From the NCBI GenBank assembly GCA_900470445.1, contig UCAU01000004.1, positions 1-46,474 of the forward strand: 46,474 nucleotides of DNA, written 5' to 3'. Within the stretch, counting starts at the first letter, position 1. The number at the start of each line of letters is the position of its first letter. The DNA comes from Hyphomicrobiales bacterium (GTDB lineage: Bacteria; Pseudomonadota; Alphaproteobacteria; Rhizobiales; Devosiaceae). The notes beneath the pieces are model-generated. The model was not told the origin of the DNA. It did not search any database and saw only the letters and a program-made list of their open reading frames with translations. Below are positions 41,886 to 46,474 of this stretch, in pieces. Made by a program: the position numbers and the translations under genes.

Positions 41886-43196
41886 ATGACCCTTCTCACC
41901 CGGCGCAACGCCCTCAAGCTCGGTCTGGCCGGCGGCATTGCCATGGCTGCAGCCGCCAAGGCCAGTGCCCAGCTCAATATCACGGTCGAGGGCGCCAATT
42001 TCCGGCCCCTACCGATCGCCATTCCCGATTTTGCCTCGAGCGATCCTACCTTTGGGCGCGAGATTGCCGAGATCGTGCGCAACAATCTGCGCCGTTCGGG
42101 TCTGTTCCAGCCGCTTGATCCGGCTTCGCTCCCCGTGCAGGTGGGCGATGTGAATGCCACGCCCGATTTCAACACCTGGCGCACCGCCAATGTGGACGCA
42201 TTGGTGATGGGCGCCGTCGAGCGCGGCGGGCAGATTTCGTCCTCGGTGCGCGTATGGGACACCCGCCAGGGCGCCCAGGTGGTGGGCAGCAGCTACAATA
42301 CCGATCCCAATTCCTCGCGCCGGGTCGGCCATATCATTTCTGACGCCATCTATTCCAACCTGACCGGCGGCGGCGGCTATTTCGATACCCGCGTGATCTA
42401 TGTGGCCGAAAGCGGCCCCAAGGCCAATCGCGTGCGGCGCCTGGCCATCATGGATCAGGACGGCGCCAATTCGCAGTATCTGACCGATGGCAGCTCCATG
42501 GCGCTGACCCCGCGCTTTTCGCCCAATGGCGACATGGTCACCTATATGAATTTCGCCAATGGCAATCCGCAGGTCTTCCTGCTGCAGCTATCCACCGGTC
42601 GCCAGCAACAGCTGGCCGCGGTGGGGGCCATGACCTTTGCGCCGCGCTTTTCGCCCGATGGCGGCACGGTGGCCTTCTCGGTCGAGCAGGGCGGCGCCAC
42701 CAATATCTATTCGGTCAGCACCGGGGGCGGGCAGCCCATGCAGCTCACCTCGGGCGCCGCAATCGACACCGGCCCCTCCTATTCGCCCGATGGCAGCCGC
42801 ATCCTGTTCGAAAGCGATCGCGGCGGCTCGCCGCAGATCTATATGATGGGCGCCAGCGGCGGCAACGCCCAGCGCATCAGCTTCGGCCAGGGCAGCTATT
42901 CCACCCCGGTCTGGTCGCCCAGTGGCGATCTGATCGCCTTTACCCGCCAATCCGGCGGCCAGTTCAATATCGGGGTGATGAACCCCGATGGCTCGGGCGA
43001 GCGCATGCTCTATTCGAGCTTCCACGCCGAAGGCCCCACCTGGGCGCCCAATGGCCGCGTCATCATGTTCTTCCAGGATCCGGGCGGCAATGACGGCCCG
43101 CGCCTGATGAGCATCGATATCTGGGGCCGCAATCTTTTGACCATCCCGACGGATGGTTATGCATCGGATCCGGCCTGGTCGGGCCTGCGGGCTTAA
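41886..43196 (+). CDS. tolB: Tol-Pal system protein TolB
   Basis: Periplasmic beta-propeller of 436 residues that binds Pal and links to TolA. Residues 1-30 are a signal peptide with a twin-Arg motif (TRRNALKLGLAGG) and AKASAQ at the cleavage site. The N-terminal domain (PLPIAIPDFASSDP, then EIAEIVRNNLRRSGLF) is followed by repeated propeller strands: TPRFSPNGDMVTYM, APRFSPDGGTVAFS, GPSYSPDGSRILFES and TPVWSPSGDLIAFTR. ATG 41886 has GGAG six bases upstream; ATG 41874 adds four residues. Confidence 0.95.
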   Translation: MTLLTRRNALKLGLAGGIAMAAAAKASAQLNITVEGANFRPLPIAIPDFASSDPTFGREIAEIVRNNLRRSGLFQPLDPASLPVQVGDVNATPDFNTWRTANVDALVMGAVERGGQISSSVRVWDTRQGAQVVGSSYNTDPNSSRRVGHIISDAIYSNLTGGGGYFDTRVIYVAESGPKANRVRRLAIMDQDGANSQYLTDGSSMALTPRFSPNGDMVTYMNFANGNPQVFLLQLSTGRQQQLAAVGAMTFAPRFSPDGGTVAFSVEQGGATNIYSVSTGGGQPMQLTSGAAIDTGPSYSPDGSRILFESDRGGSPQIYMMGASGGNAQRISFGQGSYSTPVWSPSGDLIAFTRQSGGQFNIGVMNPDGSGERMLYSSFHAEGPTWAPNGRVIMFFQDPGGNDGPRLMSIDIWGRNLLTIPTDGYASDPAWSGLRA

Positions 43197-43415
43197 GTGT
43201 TTGGGGCGGCACGAAAGTGATTTCGTGTTGCCCCACTTAACCTTAACGTGATCGGCCATCGCCGCTGTGGCCAATCTGCACCATCACGAAAAAGCCCGGA
43301 TTTCCGCCACATTTGTGCCCCGATAGGCAAACATTAACCAGACACGCAAACGCGGTCTTAAGAATAAGCGCGGTAAATGCCGTGCTTAAGATTGTAAGCC
43401 TTTCAGGAGCCTCCA

Positions 43416-43910
43416 TTGGCCATTTCCGCACCCCTCAACACCGCGTTGCGCGCATTCGCAATGTTGCTCTTCGTCGTCGCGATTGCGGCCTGTTCCCGCA
43501 CCCCCAATGCGATGCCGACCGGTGTCGGCAATCTGGGCCCCGGCGGCGGCGCCCCCGGCAGCCAGCAGGAATTCCTCGTTTCGGTCGGTGACCGCGTGTT
43601 CTTTGAAACCGATTCGAGCAACCTCACCCCCACCGCCATGGCCACGCTGGACAAGCAGGCCGCCTGGCTCAACCAATATTCGAACTACCGCATCATGATC
43701 GAAGGCCATGCCGACGAGCGCGGTACCCGTGAATACAATATCGCCCTGGGCGCTCGCCGCGCCTCCATCGTGGTCAATTACCTGACCTCCAAGGGCGTCA
43801 ATGGCCAGCGCATCACCAGCCAGTCCTTCGGCAAGGAACGCCCGGTGGCCATCTGTAACGACATTTCCTGCTGGAGCCAGAACCGCCGCGCGGTCACCGT
43901 GGTCCAGTAA
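43416..43910 (+). CDS. pal: peptidoglycan-associated lipoprotein Pal
   Basis: Outer-membrane lipoprotein of 164 residues. Lipobox IAAC with Cys26, followed by Ser, which fits outer-membrane sorting. The OmpA-like domain contains VFFETDSSNLTP, MIEGHADERGTREYN and LGARRASIVVNYLTSKGV, which bind peptidoglycan. TTG 43416, with AGGAG seven bases upstream, is the best start; ATG at residue 16 would lose the charged n-region. It lies 219 nt after tolB and is followed by two strong hairpins. Confidence 0.93.
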   Translation: MAISAPLNTALRAFAMLLFVVAIAACSRTPNAMPTGVGNLGPGGGAPGSQQEFLVSVGDRVFFETDSSNLTPTAMATLDKQAAWLNQYSNYRIMIEGHADERGTREYNIALGARRASIVVNYLTSKGVNGQRITSQSFGKERPVAICNDISCWSQNRRAVTVVQ

Positions 43911-43918
43911 GACAAAAC

Positions 43919-43941
43919 CGGCCCTGCCGCTGGCAGGGCCG
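43919..43941 (+). other. perfect 10-bp hairpin after pal
   Basis: CGGCCCTGCC (43919-43928) and GGCAGGGCCG (43932-43941) pair with a GCT loop. No T-tract follows, so it may protect the pal mRNA 3' end rather than terminate. Confidence 0.5.
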
Positions 43942-43968
43942 AAGCGATCCAGTGCAAACTGGAGGCAA

Positions 43969-44009
43969 GAGCGCCCGGAGCCCCGAAAAGGGCCCGGGCG
44001 CTTTCTTTT
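43969..44009 (+). terminator. rho-independent terminator after pal
   Basis: AGCGCCCGG-A-GCCC and GGGC-C-CGGGCGCT form a long stem (one internal mismatch) around CGAAAA, followed by TTCTTTTG. It separates pal from cpoB, suggesting that cpoB and tilS are partly transcribed on their own or by read-through. Confidence 0.88.
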
Positions 44010-44091
44010 GACCAAAATTGGCCTTTATTGCCTGGCCTCCAAAGGTTCATGGTGCGTCGTGCAGTCACGACGCGTTTGGAGGCGTATTGCT

Positions 44092-45114
44092 TTGACGACG
44101 ACCAATCATTTGAAGGCGCGACTGGTGCTGGCGACGGCGCTGGCCCTCGGCGTGGCAGCCCCGGCTGTCGCCCAGTCCGGGTTGATGGCGACCCCGCCGG
44201 CTCTGGTGGGCCGCACGCTGAGCGACGAGACGCCGCCGGTTTTACTGGCCCAGGCCAGCGACACTGCCCAATTGATGCTGCGCATCCAGCAGCTCGAGGA
44301 GCAGATCCGCTCGCTCAATGGCCAGGTCGAGGGGCTGACTTTCCAACTCACCCAGATGCAGACGCTGGTGCAGCGCCAGAGCGAGGAAAACGCTGCGCGC
44401 TTCCAGGCGCTCGAAGGCGGTGCGCCGGGAAAACCTGATGCGGCGACCCAGCAGGGCGGCGCGACGCCGGCCCCGGTGTCGCCGCAGGCCCCCGCTGACG
44501 AATCCAATGTGCCGCTGACCGATATTCCCGCCCAGGGTGTGCAGCCGCTGCCCGGCGAAACCGAATTCGACCCCACATTCGACGATGGCAGCGCGCCAAT
44601 GGACGATCTGGGCAATTCCAACGATCCGCTGGTCGGCACCGGCCGCACCGGTGGTACGGACCTGACCACGGGCGAGCCGCTGGACCTGACCTATGATCCG
44701 GCCGCCGGCCCCTCGGACAATCCCGACGCCGACGCGCAGTTCCGCGCCGGCTACGAGGCCCTGGCGCGCGGCGACTACGCTTTTGCCGAGGATCAGTTCA
44801 CCCAGTTCATCGAGCTGTACCCGGACAATCCCCAGGTTACCGACGCCGCCAATTGGCTGGGCGATGCCCTCTTGCAACGCCAGGCCTATAGCGAAGCCGC
44901 CGATGTGTTGCTCAATGCCTTCCAGAAGGCGCCGGACAATCCGCGAGCGCCTGAATTGCTGCTCAAGCTGGGCATGTCGCTGTCGGGCGCCGGCGAGCGC
45001 GAAACCGCCTGCCGCACCTTTGCCGAAGTCGATCGCCGCTACACCACGCTGCCCGATGCCGTCAAAGGCCGCCTGGCCGAGGAAAAGACCAAGGCCGAAT
45101 GCCCGCCCGCTTGA
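44092..45114 (+). CDS. cpoB: Tol-Pal associated CpoB (YbgF)
   Basis: Periplasmic protein that coordinates peptidoglycan synthesis with Tol-Pal. 340 residues: a signal peptide (MTTTNHLKARLVLATALALG to AAPAVAQ), a coiled coil (QLMLRIQQLEEQIRSLNGQV), a Pro/Asp-rich linker, and C-terminal TPR repeats from about residue 215 (DYAFAEDQFTQFIELYPDNP, YSEAADVLLNAFQKAPDNP). TTG 44092 follows GGAGG by nine bases; the longer frame is rejected. It overlaps tilS by 16 nt. Confidence 0.9.
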   Translation: MTTTNHLKARLVLATALALGVAAPAVAQSGLMATPPALVGRTLSDETPPVLLAQASDTAQLMLRIQQLEEQIRSLNGQVEGLTFQLTQMQTLVQRQSEENAARFQALEGGAPGKPDAATQQGGATPAPVSPQAPADESNVPLTDIPAQGVQPLPGETEFDPTFDDGSAPMDDLGNSNDPLVGTGRTGGTDLTTGEPLDLTYDPAAGPSDNPDADAQFRAGYEALARGDYAFAEDQFTQFIELYPDNPQVTDAANWLGDALLQRQAYSEAADVLLNAFQKAPDNPRAPELLLKLGMSLSGAGERETACRTFAEVDRRYTTLPDAVKGRLAEEKTKAECPPA

Positions 45115-46373
45115 CCCCCAGCCTCGACGACGCGGCAGCGCTGGACCAGCTCTTTGCTGCCGTCGCCGGGGAACAGGCGATCGGGCTGGCCGTGTCCGGC
45201 GGCGCCGATAGCCTGGCGCTGTTGCTGCTGGCCCATAGCTGGGCCAGCGCCCGCGACAACGCGCCCATTCTGCACGTCTATTCGGTCGATCACGGTCTGC
45301 GCCCCGAGGCGGCCGCCGAAGTCAAAATGGTACTCGCTGCGGCCAAAGAGCTGGGCGTCGCCGCCACCGGCCTCAAATGGAGCGCGACCAAGCCCGTGGC
45401 CGGCCTGCAGGAAGCGGCCCGGATCGCCCGCTACCAATTGATCGGCAACGCCATGGCACAGGATGGGATTTCCGTCCTGCTCACCGCCCATCATCGCAAC
45501 GACCAAGCCGAAACCGTGTTGATGCGCATGGCCCATGGCAGCGGTATCGAGGGCCTCAGGGGTATGTCGGCCATGGCTGTGGTCGAGGGCATAATCGTGC
45601 ACCGCCCGCTGCTCGATATCGATCCGGCGGCTCTGCGGGCAATCGTGGATGCAGCGGGTTTCGTACCGGCCGAAGACCCGTCCAATAGTGACGAGCATTA
45701 TGAACGCGTGCGCTGGCGCAAGGCTCTGCCGCAATTGGCGAGCCTGGGGCTCGACGCCGCGGCGCTCGCGGTTTTTGCCGACCGCATGGCCGAAGCCGAT
45801 GCGGCCATTGCGCAGATGGCCGAGAGCTGTTTTGCCGCCATGGTGCGGCTAGATGGCTTCGGCTCGGCGCGGATCGAGCTGGCCGGCTTTGTCGGGCTCA
45901 GCCCCGCCATTTCCGTGCGTGTGCTCGGCCGGGTGCTCAATATTGTCGGCGGCCGGCAAAAGCCGCGCGCCTTGGGGCAGGTCGAACGGTTGCGCCAATC
46001 GATTGCCGACGGGGCTCTGCCCAAATCCACCACCGTTCTGGGCTGCGTCATCCGTCTCAAGGACGAGGCCGTGGTGATCGCCCGCGAGCCGGGTCGCGCC
46101 GTGCCGCCCGACGCGATCCTGCGCCCCCATGCCGAACTGGTCTGGGACGAACGCTTTCTCATCATCAATGGCTCGGGTGAAAGCGATCTCACCGCCAGCG
46201 TCGCCGATTACCTGCCTCGCCACCGGCTCGAAGAATTTCTGGGCTTCAAGGTCACCGCTCCCGCCGAAGCCATCCGCACCGCCCCCATCGTCCGGGACGC
46301 CGCCGGCGGCGTCCTCTCACTGGGCGGCTGGTCGTTCGACGATCGCATCAAGGTGCAATTGCTGATCGATTGA
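45099..46373 (+). CDS. tilS: tRNA(Ile)-lysidine synthase
   Basis: Modifies the wobble C of tRNA-Ile(CAU) to lysidine. The N-terminal PP-loop is seen in GLAVSGGADSLALLLLAHS, with VYSVDHGLRPEA and LTAHHRNDQAETVLMRMAHG as further substrate and ATP regions. 424 residues, somewhat short of full-length E. coli TilS in its C-terminal domain but typical for alphaproteobacteria. ATG 45099 lies inside the end of cpoB. In related genomes ftsH follows, outside this window. Confidence 0.93.
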   Translation: MPARLTPSLDDAAALDQLFAAVAGEQAIGLAVSGGADSLALLLLAHSWASARDNAPILHVYSVDHGLRPEAAAEVKMVLAAAKELGVAATGLKWSATKPVAGLQEAARIARYQLIGNAMAQDGISVLLTAHHRNDQAETVLMRMAHGSGIEGLRGMSAMAVVEGIIVHRPLLDIDPAALRAIVDAAGFVPAEDPSNSDEHYERVRWRKALPQLASLGLDAAALAVFADRMAEADAAIAQMAESCFAAMVRLDGFGSARIELAGFVGLSPAISVRVLGRVLNIVGGRQKPRALGQVERLRQSIADGALPKSTTVLGCVIRLKDEAVVIAREPGRAVPPDAILRPHAELVWDERFLIINGSGESDLTASVADYLPRHRLEEFLGFKVTAPAEAIRTAPIVRDAAGGVLSLGGWSFDDRIKVQLLID

Positions 46374-46402
46374 GGGGTGTGATGCACCTGCTTCGTACCA
46401 CC

Positions 46403-46430
46403 CACCGTGTCATTCCGGCGCAGGCCGGAA
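46403..46430. repeat. REP-like intergenic palindrome, copy 3
   Basis: CACCGTGTCA precedes TTCCGGC (46413-46419) and GCCGGAA (46424-46430) with a 4-nt loop. The left part matches copy 2 for CCACCGTGTCATTCCGGC. The last 40 bases of the window follow with no gene visible. Confidence 0.7.
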
Positions 46431-46474
46431 TCCAAGTCCGTGGCGGCCCGCAACCATCCAGCGCCGGGATGGCC

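Overview
The window is a high-GC chromosomal segment of an alphaproteobacterium, most likely Hyphomicrobiales (Rhizobiales), and the overall gene set fits a Devosia-like genome. This is inferred from gene order: efp-suhB, thiE/Sel1-fba-pgk-gap-tkt, DUF4164-zapA-6S RNA-ygfA, ymdB-yebC-ruvCAB, and ybgC-tolQRAB-pal-cpoB-tilS, together with alphaproteobacterial cell-cycle genes (DUF1013/TrcR, DUF1465/RcdA). No tRNA or rRNA gene, CRISPR array, insertion sequence or prophage was seen. Almost all of the window is housekeeping DNA.

Layout. 1-4.9 kb: rpsU, an alpha/beta hydrolase, purEK, two small DUF465 proteins, a GNAT acetyltransferase and a TauE/SafE permease. 5-10.4 kb: a CPA2 cation/proton antiporter with an RCK domain, the DUF1013 regulator TrcR, a quinone oxidoreductase, DUF1192, a 308-nt non-coding stretch with a CtrA-type site and a strong terminator, the CtrA-degradation adaptor RcdA, and ynfA. 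10.4-16.1 kb: rpmE, an MsbA-like ABC exporter, a MotA/MotB-like pair not linked to flagellar genes, a 2H-phosphoesterase-like DUF1868 protein and a group II truncated haemoglobin. 16.1-27.8 kb: suhB, efp, a Sel1-repeat protein, a ThiE-like protein, fba, two GNATs, pgk, three accessory genes (one a frameshifted GyrI-like pseudogene), gap and tkt, nearly all on the minus strand. 27.9-33.3 kb: DUF4164, zapA, a CPA1 antiporter, a parDE module, 6S RNA, ygfA, ymdB and yebC. 33.4-46.4 kb: two GGDEF proteins, ruvC-ruvA-vapBC-ruvB, a metallophosphoesterase, the whole tol-pal operon and tilS.

How the parts work together. The tol-pal block couples the inner membrane to peptidoglycan and outer membrane at division, next to ruvABC for Holliday-junction resolution. 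tkt, gap, pgk and fba supply central carbon metabolism. TrcR, RcdA, ZapA and Tol-Pal all serve the cell cycle or division. Accessory genes are slotted into otherwise conserved blocks: parDE and an antiporter between zapA and 6S RNA, two diguanylate cyclases between yebC and ruvC, and vapBC between ruvA and ruvB, with vapC overlapping ruvB by GTGA.

The points most worth following up are the CtrA-type site and terminated leader before rcdA, the vapBC module built into the ruv operon with a 29-bp perfect-arm palindrome, the 6S RNA, the ATTAGAC repeats before fba, the frameshifted GyrI-like gene and the paired GGDEF proteins with different I-sites. No clearly new multi-gene system was identified.
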